DNA of 64,000 nucleotides, taken from positions 19,455 to 83,454 of the forward strand of contig SVJH01000009.1 in assembly GCA_015069095.1 (NCBI GenBank), given 5' to 3'. Made by a program: the position numbers and the translations under genes. The notes under the pieces are model-generated. The model saw nothing but the letters and a program-made list of their open reading frames with translations, had not been told where the DNA came from and made no database searches. Shown here in pieces: positions 18,350 through 26,900 of this stretch. Position 1 is the first letter of the stretch. Each line of letters starts with the position of its first letter. This DNA is from Oscillospiraceae bacterium (GTDB lineage Bacteria > Bacillota > Clostridia > UMGS1810).

Positions 18350-19114
18350 ATGCGAAAAAACTTATTTAAAACAAAAACACTTGTAACAATTGCACTTATG
18401 GTTGCACTTAGCGTTGCAACAAGATTTTTAAGTATTTTAATACCGTTTGGCGGTGCGGGCGGATTAAGAATTGGGTTTTCTCCGTTCTTTGCAAAAATAC
18501 CCGCGTTTATATTCGGCCCTTTAATGGGAGCAATATCAAGCGGACTTTCCGATACTTTGGGATTTTTGGTTAAACCTGATGGAATATACATATTCCCTCT
18601 CACATTAACTGCTTGCTTTGGTGGTATGTTGTGCGGATTTTTATGGAAAAACACAAAGCAAATATCTGTAAAATCATTTAACATAAGTTTTACTTTAATA
18701 ACTTTATCTCTTGGAATAATTGCAATATTTAATTTTGTAAATGTCATATTTTTTAAAACATCAGCTTATTCCAAGTTCTTATTTTCGCTTTCAAAAGAAC
18801 GATATGCAATGATAATTTATGGAGTTTTCATTATATTTATTTTGTGTATTATGGTGCGTTTAATTTCGTATTTTGCAAATAAAAAGTCGCCCCAATTCAA
18901 TGTTGATTTCACAAAACTTTTAGTTGTTTTACTTGTATCAAACCTTATTATTACAACACTTAACACATTTATTTTAATGGAAGTTTACCCTTCTATCAAA
19001 AAGTTAGGTTTCTGGATTTTTTATATCCCTCGTCTTATAGAAGAAATCATCATTACAACTGTTCAATGTTTTGTAACAAGGTTTTTACTTTCGCTTTACG
19101 AAAAGGTAAAATGA
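18350..19114 (+). CDS. folT: Folate ECF transporter S component
   Basis: A 254-residue membrane protein with about six hydrophobic segments. The N-terminal half reads like the FolT substrate-binding subunit: an N-terminal basic stretch, then ALMVALSVATRFLS, LRIGFSPFFAKIPAFIFGPLMGA and SGLSDTLGFLVKPDG. FolT uses the shared ECF ATPase module for folate uptake, and those genes are not in the window. The THF riboswitch directly upstream independently supports folate as the substrate. AAGGGA, 8 nt before the ATG, is the 3' arm of the switch hairpin. Confidence 0.9.
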   Translation: MRKNLFKTKTLVTIALMVALSVATRFLSILIPFGGAGGLRIGFSPFFAKIPAFIFGPLMGAISSGLSDTLGFLVKPDGIYIFPLTLTACFGGMLCGFLWKNTKQISVKSFNISFTLITLSLGIIAIFNFVNVIFFKTSAYSKFLFSLSKERYAMIIYGVFIIFILCIMVRLISYFANKKSPQFNVDFTKLLVVLLVSNLIITTLNTFILMEVYPSIKKLGFWIFYIPRLIEEIIITTVQCFVTRFLLSLYEKVK

Positions 19115-19144
19115 AACTTAAAATGAAATTTTTTAAAAAAACTA

Positions 19145-19173
19145 TTGCAAAAACTGACAAAATATTATATAAT
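19145..19173 (+). promoter_or_regulatory. Promoter of gdhA
   Basis: TTGCAA (19145-19150), 17-nt spacer, consensus TATAAT (19168-19173). The codon use of gdhA is the most biased in the window, in line with high expression. Confidence 0.75.
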
Positions 19174-19207
19174 TATCGTAATTTATTTTAGAATGGAGGA
19201 AATTCTA

Positions 19208-20560
19208 ATGGCAATAAAAAATGCATACTTAAAAGAAGTAATGGCAAAAGTTGAAAAAAGAAATCCAGGCGAACCTGAATTTCATCAGGCAGTAGCAGAG
19301 GTTTTAGAATCATTAGAACCTGTTGTTGAAAAAAGACCTGAATTTATAAAAAGCGGTGTTATCGATTTGATAGTTGAACCTGAAAGAATCATTAAATTCC
19401 GTGTTCCATGGGTTGACGATAACGGCAACGTACAGGTTAACAGAGGTTTCAGAGTACAGTTTAACAGCGCTATCGGACCTTACAAAGGTGGTCTTAGATT
19501 CCACCCTTCTGTATACGAAGGTATTATTAAATTCTTAGGTTTTGAACAGATTTTCAAAAACTCTCTTACAGGTCTACCTATGGGTGGCGGTAAAGGTGGT
19601 AGCGACTTCGACCCAACAGGCAAATCAGACAGAGAAGTTATGAGTTTCTGCCAGAGTTTTATGACAGAACTTCAGAAATACATTGGTCCTGACACAGACG
19701 TTCCTGCTGGGGATATCGGTGTTGGTGCGAGAGAAATAGGATATCTTTTTGGTCAGTACAAAAGACTACGCGATGAATTTACAGGTGTTTTAACAGGTAA
19801 AGGTCTTCCTTACGGTGGTTCTTTAATCCGTCCTGAAGCTACAGGTTTTGGTGCTGTTTACTATGCAGTTGAAATGCTTAAAGATTTCGGTGAAGATGTT
19901 AAAGGCAAAACATTTGCAGTTTCAGGCTTCGGTAACGTTGCATGGGGTGTTGTTAAAAAAGTTACAGACCTTGGCGGTAAAGTAGTTACAATTTCAGGTC
20001 CTGATGGTTACATCTACGACGAAAACGGCATAAACACAGAAGAAAAAATCAACTACCTACTTGAAATGCGTGCTTCTTGCCGTAACAAAGTTCAGGATTA
20101 TGCTGATAAATTCGGTGTTCCTTTCTATGCTGGAGAAAAACCTTGGGGCGTTAAAGTTGATGTTGTTATGCCTTGTGCTACACAGAACGAAGTAACAATC
20201 GACGATGCTAAAAAAATTGTTGCTAATGGTATTAAATACTACGTTGAAGTATCTAACATGCCTACAACTGCTGAAGCTGTAAGTTACCTTAAAGAAAATA
20301 AAGTTACAGTTGCTCCTTCAAAAGCAGTTAATGCCGGCGGTGTTGCTGTTTCTGGACTTGAAATGAGCCAGAACTCTATGAGATACAGTTGGACAGCAGA
20401 GGAAGTTGACGAAAAACTTCATGGTATTATGAAAAACATTTACTCTGTATCAATCAATGCTGCAAAAGAATACGGTATGGAAGGCGACCTTATTGCAGGT
20501 GCTAACATTGCCGGATTTATTAAAGTTGCAGAAGCTATGCTTGCTCAGGGTGTTGTTTGA
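19208..20560 (+). CDS. gdhA: Glutamate dehydrogenase, NADP-type
   Basis: A 450-residue glutamate dehydrogenase for ammonium assimilation or glutamate catabolism. Catalytic segments are PYKGGLRFHP, LTGLPMGGGKGGSDFDP with the active-site lysine, and CQSFMTEL. The Rossmann region is FAVSGFGNVAWG, and the C-terminus has SNMPTTAEA and APSKAVNAGGVAVSGLEMSQN. These match the hexameric class common in clostridia and enterobacteria. The ATG at 19208 follows GGAGG; the open frame begins earlier but lacks a site. The gene is monocistronic and ends in a modular repeat and terminator. Confidence 0.96.
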   Translation: MAIKNAYLKEVMAKVEKRNPGEPEFHQAVAEVLESLEPVVEKRPEFIKSGVIDLIVEPERIIKFRVPWVDDNGNVQVNRGFRVQFNSAIGPYKGGLRFHPSVYEGIIKFLGFEQIFKNSLTGLPMGGGKGGSDFDPTGKSDREVMSFCQSFMTELQKYIGPDTDVPAGDIGVGAREIGYLFGQYKRLRDEFTGVLTGKGLPYGGSLIRPEATGFGAVYYAVEMLKDFGEDVKGKTFAVSGFGNVAWGVVKKVTDLGGKVVTISGPDGYIYDENGINTEEKINYLLEMRASCRNKVQDYADKFGVPFYAGEKPWGVKVDVVMPCATQNEVTIDDAKKIVANGIKYYVEVSNMPTTAEAVSYLKENKVTVAPSKAVNAGGVAVSGLEMSQNSMRYSWTAEEVDEKLHGIMKNIYSVSINAAKEYGMEGDLIAGANIAGFIKVAEAMLAQGVV

Positions 20561-20581
20561 TAAAATACAATATCATTATTA

Positions 20582-20659
20582 GTGGACGTTGTCCACACCT
20601 GCCAACTTTTTGAAAAAAGTTGGAGCAAAAACTTACAATAAGCAAAACTTTCGTTTTGC
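20582..20659. repeat. Three-hairpin intergenic repeat, copy 2
   Basis: The same module as after metA: GTGGAC/GTCCAC (20582-20596), CCAACTTTTT/AAAAAGTTGG (20602-20623) and GCAAAAC/GTTTTGC (20642-20659). The linker ACTTACAATAAGCAAAAC differs from copy 1 by one base, while stem sequences differ in a paired way. Confidence 0.75.
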
Positions 20660-20665
20660 AAAAAT

Positions 20666-20697
20666 AAAAAGGTATCTCATCTGAGATACCTTTTTTA
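20666..20697. terminator. Intrinsic terminator after gdhA
   Basis: AAGGTATCTCA pairs with TGAGATACCTT across a tiny loop, with A-rich sequence before and T6 after. The stem resembles the metA terminator (GGTATCT/AGATACC). Confidence 0.85.
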
Positions 20698-20795
20698 TTG
20701 TGAATACAACAAGTTTCCCCAAAATACTCACAATTTTTATTGTTTTAGTATTTTTTGAGATTCTTATTATTTTTGAAAACTGATAAACGCATATT

Positions 20796-22115
20796 TTATT
20801 TATAATCACCAAGATAATCTTTATTTACTTCAAACAGTTCATCTGTCATTTTTTTGATTTCATCAAGTGAGCAAACTGCAGAAGATAACGGATCCATACA
20901 AACTGCATGGTACACCGCTTCTTTATCTTTTCTCATTGCAGCATCAACAACAAGACTTTCTATTCTTGCAGTTGTATTAACAAGTATTGCAAGATGCTCA
21001 GGAAGTGGGCCTGCTATTGTTGTTTTAAAGCCGAATCTGTCTGCAACGACAGGTACTTCAACACACGCATCATAAGGAAGATTTGGTATTGAACCGTTGT
21101 TTTGAACGTTTCCGTTAAATACAAACGGTTTTCCGTCCCCAAAACGCGCATTGAATATATCAGATGCATACTCAGGTGTTTTTTCTTTAGAAAATTCTTC
21201 TTTATACCAGTCATCGTAATACTTTTCAATATTAGCTTTTCTGTCAAGTCGAAGGTTAAGCGAAAACGCATATTCGCCCGGATTCCAGTTTGAACTGTCT
21301 CTTTTTTTACAGTATTTTTCAATTAAATCGGGTCTTTTTCTGAACCACTGATTGTATTCGGAATTGTGTCCGCTTGTTTCGGTAGGGTAATACCCAAGTT
21401 TTAAAAACATTTCGTTTCGCACTGCTTCTTTATAGAAATTTTCTTCTTTAGACACATATTCTTTAAGTTTTGGATATAAATCAACACCATTATGCTTAAG
21501 TTCTAAAAAGAATGACTGATGATTTACACCAAGACATTTATAAATAACTTCGTCCTTTGGCACGCCAAGCCATTCTGAAAGCATTTTTACAGTTCCCTGA
21601 ACGCTGTGGCAAAGTCCAGTTACTTCAACATTTGCATATTTTTGCATAGCAGAGCAAAGCATAGCCATAGGGTTTGTATAATTTAAAAATACAGCATTCG
21701 GACAGTATTTTTCAATATCGGCACAAATTTCAAGCATAAGTGGTATACCTCGAAGTGCTCTGAATATTCCCGATACACTTCTTGTGTCGCCGACGTTGAT
21801 ATCAACACCGTACTTTTTAGGTATTTCAATTTCATGACGCCAGATGTCAACATCGCCGTTAAAAACTGTGCAAAGTACGCCGTCGGCACCTTTTAATGCT
21901 TCGGCTCTGTCCATAGTTTTTGTAACTATACATTTAGGACGGTTCATTTTTAATTTTGTTTCATTACAAATTTCATAAATTCTGTTTAAATTGTACTCAT
22001 TGGTATCCATAAGTGCAATTTCACATTCTTCAAACGCCTCAAATGTAAGTAAATCTTTCATTGTTTTAGATGTAAACTGCAAACTTCCTGCACCAATAAA
22101 CGCAAATTTTTTCAT
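20796..22115 (-). CDS. melA: GH4-family glycosidase, alpha-galactosidase (MelA)-like
   Basis: A 439-residue GH4 enzyme, the unusual NAD+- and Mn2+-dependent glycosidase family. It shows the N-terminal Rossmann motif FIGAGSLQFT, then NVGDTRSVSGIFRALR, NYTNPMAML, the metal-binding cysteine in GLCHSVQG, and GVNHQSFFLELK with the second metal ligand. SGHNSEYNQWFRKR resembles MelA more than the 6-phospho enzymes. GH4 also contains galacturonidases, so the exact sugar is not settled. It is divergent from an AraC regulator, its likely controller. The protein is cytoplasmic (no signal peptide). Confidence 0.85.
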   Translation of the reverse strand: MKKFAFIGAGSLQFTSKTMKDLLTFEAFEECEIALMDTNEYNLNRIYEICNETKLKMNRPKCIVTKTMDRAEALKGADGVLCTVFNGDVDIWRHEIEIPKKYGVDINVGDTRSVSGIFRALRGIPLMLEICADIEKYCPNAVFLNYTNPMAMLCSAMQKYANVEVTGLCHSVQGTVKMLSEWLGVPKDEVIYKCLGVNHQSFFLELKHNGVDLYPKLKEYVSKEENFYKEAVRNEMFLKLGYYPTETSGHNSEYNQWFRKRPDLIEKYCKKRDSSNWNPGEYAFSLNLRLDRKANIEKYYDDWYKEEFSKEKTPEYASDIFNARFGDGKPFVFNGNVQNNGSIPNLPYDACVEVPVVADRFGFKTTIAGPLPEHLAILVNTTARIESLVVDAAMRKDKEAVYHAVCMDPLSSAVCSLDEIKKMTDELFEVNKDYLGDYK

Positions 22116-22232
22116 AATTTATCACCTCTTAGTTTCATTATACAGAAATAAAAGAAAAATTTAATGGGTTTTTATGCTAAAAATATGGACAAAACTGCTG
22201 TGAGATGTTAAAATGAAAATGGAGATGATTAT

Positions 22233-23048
22233 ATGAGAATTTATGATGGTTCAAAACTTGATAAATTTAATATTGAAAGTTTGTCATATGTGCAAATAAA
22301 CAGTTGTGGTCTTAGCACTGCAAAAGATGACTTTATTTCATACAGAAAAAACGGAAGAGTGGATTATCATATTTTATATGTAGATGAAGGTGAGTGCAAA
22401 GTTTTATATGACGGAAAAGAATATGGGCTAAAATCGGGAAATTTTGTGTTTTATCCGCCTAAAATGACACAAAAATATACTCATCTTAAAGGTACAAAAA
22501 CAATATGGCTGCATTTTAACGGCTTTTGCATAGAAGAAATAATTAAGCAAGCAAATTTAAAATTCGGCGTAACTTTTTCTTCTCATTCGTTAACAATAAA
22601 AAATACACTTATAAATCTTATTTCAAAATATAATCAGAAAAATTCAGTTCCTGAAGAAAAACCAACTTTAATTTCGCTTATCTATACGCTTGGTAAAATT
22701 CAGAATAATATAAACAGTATCGATGAAAAACTTAACAGTTGTATTTCCTTTATTACAGAGAATCATTCTTTAAATTTTACTACTTGTGATCTTGCAAAAA
22801 TATGCAACGTAAGTCCAAGCAGATTTATGCATATTTTTAAAGAAGCAACCGGATCATCACCTCATGCGTATCAGCAATCACTACGTATAAACAACTGTAA
22901 GACACTTCTTTTAGAAACCAATCTTAAAATATCAGACATTGCATATCAGGCAGGATACGATGATCCACTTTATTTTTCAAGAATATTCAAAAAAATAACC
23001 GGTGTATCCCCTAAAGATTATAGAAAAAACAAATTATTTAACGAATAA
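22233..23048 (+). CDS. AraC-family transcriptional regulator
   Basis: A 271-residue regulator. The N-terminal cupin contains ILYVDEGECKVLYDGKEY, LKSGNFVFYPP and a TIWLHFNGF strand. The C-terminal HTH pair reads CDLAKICNVSPSRFMHIFKEATG, then ISDIAYQAGYDDPLYFSRIFKKITGVSPKDYR. GGAGATGA precedes the ATG. It is divergent from the GH4 gene 117 bp away and probably activates it. Its 3' end overlaps the convergent downstream gene by 15 bp. Confidence 0.88.
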   Translation: MRIYDGSKLDKFNIESLSYVQINSCGLSTAKDDFISYRKNGRVDYHILYVDEGECKVLYDGKEYGLKSGNFVFYPPKMTQKYTHLKGTKTIWLHFNGFCIEEIIKQANLKFGVTFSSHSLTIKNTLINLISKYNQKNSVPEEKPTLISLIYTLGKIQNNINSIDEKLNSCISFITENHSLNFTTCDLAKICNVSPSRFMHIFKEATGSSPHAYQQSLRINNCKTLLLETNLKISDIAYQAGYDDPLYFSRIFKKITGVSPKDYRKNKLFNE

Positions 23049-23903
23049 ATATTTTATCACATCGGCTTCACATTTAAGTATATTCTTACCATCAAACATA
23101 AACGCACCTACTCCGCTGCCTGTTTTTTTGCCGTCTTTTAAATATTTTACAAATGCTCTTTGCAATGATGTTTCAGTAGGTAAATCGTCTAAATTTTTAC
23201 TATCGTAATGCATATTAAATATTCTCCAACTATCGTGGAAATTTTCGTCTTCTTTTATGCAGAAAATTTTATAATCATTTGCAAATTTATATATATTTGA
23301 ACCTTCTTTAAATATTTCATTCATGTAGTTTGGATTGATAAGCCATGATGAGCACGAAAATGCCATTAAACTATCGTGAGTTTTATCAAAAAAGTTATAT
23401 GCTCTTTTATAAGCATCTAATACATCCTCATATTTTAAAGGTCCGCACGACGGAATATGAACTGCTATAACGTACTCTCCTTCTGTATAATAATGAACAC
23501 GGCAAAATTCAAGTCTGCCAAGTTTAAATGTTCTTAAGGTAAAAAAGCCTTCATACCAGGTAAAAGGCTCAATACCAAAAGTATTATACATCTGTTTGCA
23601 TTCTTTAATTTTATAAGTCAAATCTTCTACTGTGTCCCAGAAAATTTCTTCGCTTATGCCATTTTCGTCATATCTTTTTTTCATAATGTCAAGCGCACTT
23701 ACAAGTACAACAACAAACAAAGTATATTTATTTTCAGAAATCAAAACTATCTCTTTTTCTATTTCTTTAAATTTTTCTCCATCATCTATCATCTTGATAA
23801 CTTTTTTATATACAGGGTTTTCTTTTATTTTTTCATATGTACTTAAAAGAATATTTACATCTTCATTTAATAAATCAAATTTTTCTATAAACTGGTTAAT
23901 CAT
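23034..23903 (-). CDS. Uncharacterised protein, possibly NAT_N/GNAT_C acyltransferase-like
   Basis: A 289-residue soluble protein with no signal peptide. The N-terminal third is helical. The C-terminal part contains a FFTLRTFKLGRLEFCRVHY stretch followed by AVHIPSCGPL and FSCSSWLI. These resemble clostridial proteins annotated as acyltransferase-domain proteins with a GNAT-like C-terminal domain, but I cannot verify this and no catalytic residues can be assigned. It lies between the AraC/GH4 pair and the first giant hydrolase. Its convergent overlap with the AraC gene is short. Confidence 0.5.
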   Translation of the reverse strand: MINQFIEKFDLLNEDVNILLSTYEKIKENPVYKKVIKMIDDGEKFKEIEKEIVLISENKYTLFVVVLVSALDIMKKRYDENGISEEIFWDTVEDLTYKIKECKQMYNTFGIEPFTWYEGFFTLRTFKLGRLEFCRVHYYTEGEYVIAVHIPSCGPLKYEDVLDAYKRAYNFFDKTHDSLMAFSCSSWLINPNYMNEIFKEGSNIYKFANDYKIFCIKEDENFHDSWRIFNMHYDSKNLDDLPTETSLQRAFVKYLKDGKKTGSGVGAFMFDGKNILKCEADVIKYLFVK

Positions 23904-23955
23904 TTTTTAACTCCTTAAAACTCGTTAAATAAACTGTATCATAACTTATAAAAAA

Positions 23956-23990
23956 AATCAAGGCATCTCCAAAAAATGGAGATACCTTGT
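23956..23990 (-). terminator. Terminator after the first giant hydrolase gene
   Basis: CAAGGCATCTCC pairs with GGAGATACCTTG around an A-rich loop. On the minus strand it is followed by a run of T. Confidence 0.8.
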
Positions 23991-23997
23991 TTATAAA

Positions 23998-26900
23998 TTA
24001 TTTTACTGTTACATCAAGTGCTGATGTATAAGGAATATTTGTATTTGACCATACCAAAAGTTTAATATAAGATGCACCTGAAGGTACTGTAACAGTTTCG
24101 TTAATCTTAATCATACCGCCTTTTTCAATTGTAGCAACACCGTTTGTTATGCCATCAGCAGTTAAATTTGAAACATAGCCGACTAAGTTGTGATTTTCAT
24201 CATATACACCAAGTACAACATTTGCAGTCAATGTATCAGGTGCAATGTTTTTAATATCGCAAGCTATATTTACTTTTCCTTCTGCTTTTTTACCTCTTAA
24301 TACATCGTTATAAATATTTACAGGCCATCCTTTTACAGTAAGGTTTACACCGTCTGCTGTAATTGATGTTCCATCTGTAAAGTTAACTTGCGATGTAAGT
24401 GTATAACTGCCTATTGGTAAGTTTTTAAGTTCAGAGTTGTATGTACTACCTGTTGGCTGTGTTACAGCATCAACTAAAGTATCATCAGCATAATATAGTA
24501 CACTTTCTACTTCTTTGCTGTATGCATTAACATCTGTAATTACTTTTATAACCGGTCTACCTTTTTCTGTTGTAGAAATTACACTTGTAATGTTTGCATC
24601 TGTGCTGTATGTTTCTTCAATAGGTTTATGAGTTGAATATTTTATGTCAGAAATTGTTACTTCTTCTACTGTAGAATCTATAACTTCTGTAATAAGAATA
24701 TCATCAACGTAGAAACCTTGCGCTCCTTTTGTAAGACCGGAACCTCTTTCAAGAGTTAATGTTACACCGCCTTTATCTATTGAATCCTGTGTAATTGTAA
24801 TCATTGTAGAAATTGGTGTCCATTTACCAAAATCTGCTGTGCCTTTATAATAACCTGCACTTGCAATAACATTTGATGTGCTGGAACCATACCAGTCTGC
24901 ATATAGTCCAAGTTGAACACCTGTGCTTGTAAGGTCATCTGATGTAGGATTAAATGGATATACTTTCATGCTTACATTGAATTTTCTGCCGACATCAGCC
25001 GATGTAAACGGCACAGAAGTAAGCATATTTGTAAATTTAACCCTTGGAGTATTTCCTGTCATACCTGTAAACTTAAGTGATTTTGTACCTGTTGCAGCCT
25101 GTTCTGTAGAAATAGAAACAGAGTCATTTCCCATTCCGCCTGCGCCACGGTAGTCAACACCGCCGACAAATGTTATGTTTTCACTATCTTCCATACCCAT
25201 TTTAACAAGTGTTTTTTCTCTTATTTTATCGGTTGAAATAGCATAAAGTGAATTTTCTTCAACAGGAACCTGAACTTTGATAGTTTTATTTCCACTTACG
25301 TTAAATGTATCAACAACAGTACCGAAAATACCAGAACCGCTTATAACGTTATTTGGAGCATCATTATATGTTAGGGCATTTGTAATTGCACTATATGGCA
25401 ATTTAATAAGGTTGATTATGCTAGCACCTACAGTTTTAAAACTCAAAAATGCTTTTTCTACATCGGTTGTATCAATATTTGCAAATGAAAAATATGTTTT
25501 GTTTGCGTTTGCAACTGTTGAAGAGGAAACATTTGTTGAAACTTTTATTGTTTGGTTTGCACCGTTTGCCTTATTTGGTGTAAGTGAACTTACAAAAGCC
25601 GCAGCATCTTCGCTTCCTTCTGTTACAGTATCTTCAACTGCTGTTTCGCCATCTGCTAAAACTGTTGTAGCAAGTTTTGTGCTTTCTATTGTAGCACCTT
25701 CAAATACTTCTTCAACTGTAATGTCGTCAATCCAGAAGTCAAAAATCTTATCTATTGATTCAAGATCTAAGCATCCATACTGAGTTGTATCATATTCGCC
25801 TTCTGTACCTACAACTGCTGCATCAATTGTGAATACTTTTTCACATTTAACCCATTGACCCGGAACTACATTTACATTTAGTTTTTGTTTTACATTTGAA
25901 CCTACAGGAGGTACCAAACCAAAAGAAATTTTTCCGCCTTCTCCGCCATCTGCCATAGCGTAGAAAGTTACTTTAAACTTTCTTCCGATATCATCAGTTG
26001 TAAGCCAACCGTCTTTTTTGAACATATTAAGCAGTTTAACACGGCTGTATGTCTTTGTTCTGCCTGCAAATTTTATACTGCCATTTCCGCCAGGTGTATG
26101 GTTTACATCAGCATCATATTGCAAACTGTTAGAGCCAACGCCTTCACCGCCTGTTCTATAATCAGCTGAAGGTGACCATATCTGAAGAATACTTGATGTA
26201 TGAACAGGTTTTTGACCGTCGTCATAAGTTTTACTTGTTATTACATTTTCTTCATCTGCACAAATGATAAATGTTGCATATCTTGAAACACCCGAAATAA
26301 GTGTATATGTATAAAGATGTTCAATATACTCAGTTACATCAACTTCAACTGTGGCACCTGCTTTTGCAACTGTTGTAAGAAGCGGTGCACCGCCAAATGC
26401 GTAAGAAGGCTCAATGTATGCACCGTCCCAATCATTACCGGGAGCATTTCTCCAGTTTAGTCCTGCTTCTGACCATCTTGCGTGGTCACTTCCGCCAAGT
26501 TTGCTGTAATGCATATTTGCATCGCCGGCATCCATTGCGTAAACTCTTATTTTTTGATTTGTTGTTGCGCTGTTTTTAAATGAGAATTTAAATACATCGC
26601 CTGCTTTTATATCATCAAGTTTAAAGCGGATGTACGCTTTATTTCTGTCAATTGTGGTTACTTCATCATTATATGATACTGTAAGTTTTTCTGTATTACC
26701 TGCTGCATCCGGTGTTAAACCGCTTACAGTAATTGCAGTATCTGTAACATTTACATCTGTATTTGCATTGTAAGTTGTGATTTTAATTTGTTTTTTAGTT
26801 AAATCTTCTTTTGAAGCAACACTGTTTTGGGGTGCATATTCTTTAACTAACAAATCATCGATATAAATATAATTTGTTGTGCCAGTGGCTGCACTCGTAT

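Noticed and set aside
18298..18747. 149-residue minus-strand open frame over the riboswitch end and folT
   Set aside because: Antisense to a confidently identified folT and its leader; no supporting start signal.
25277..25783. 168-residue plus-strand open frame, and similar long frames opposite the giant genes
   Set aside because: Antisense to the 1910-residue hydrolase, no ribosome site, and composition explained by the repeated Thr/Val/Ala codons on the other strand.
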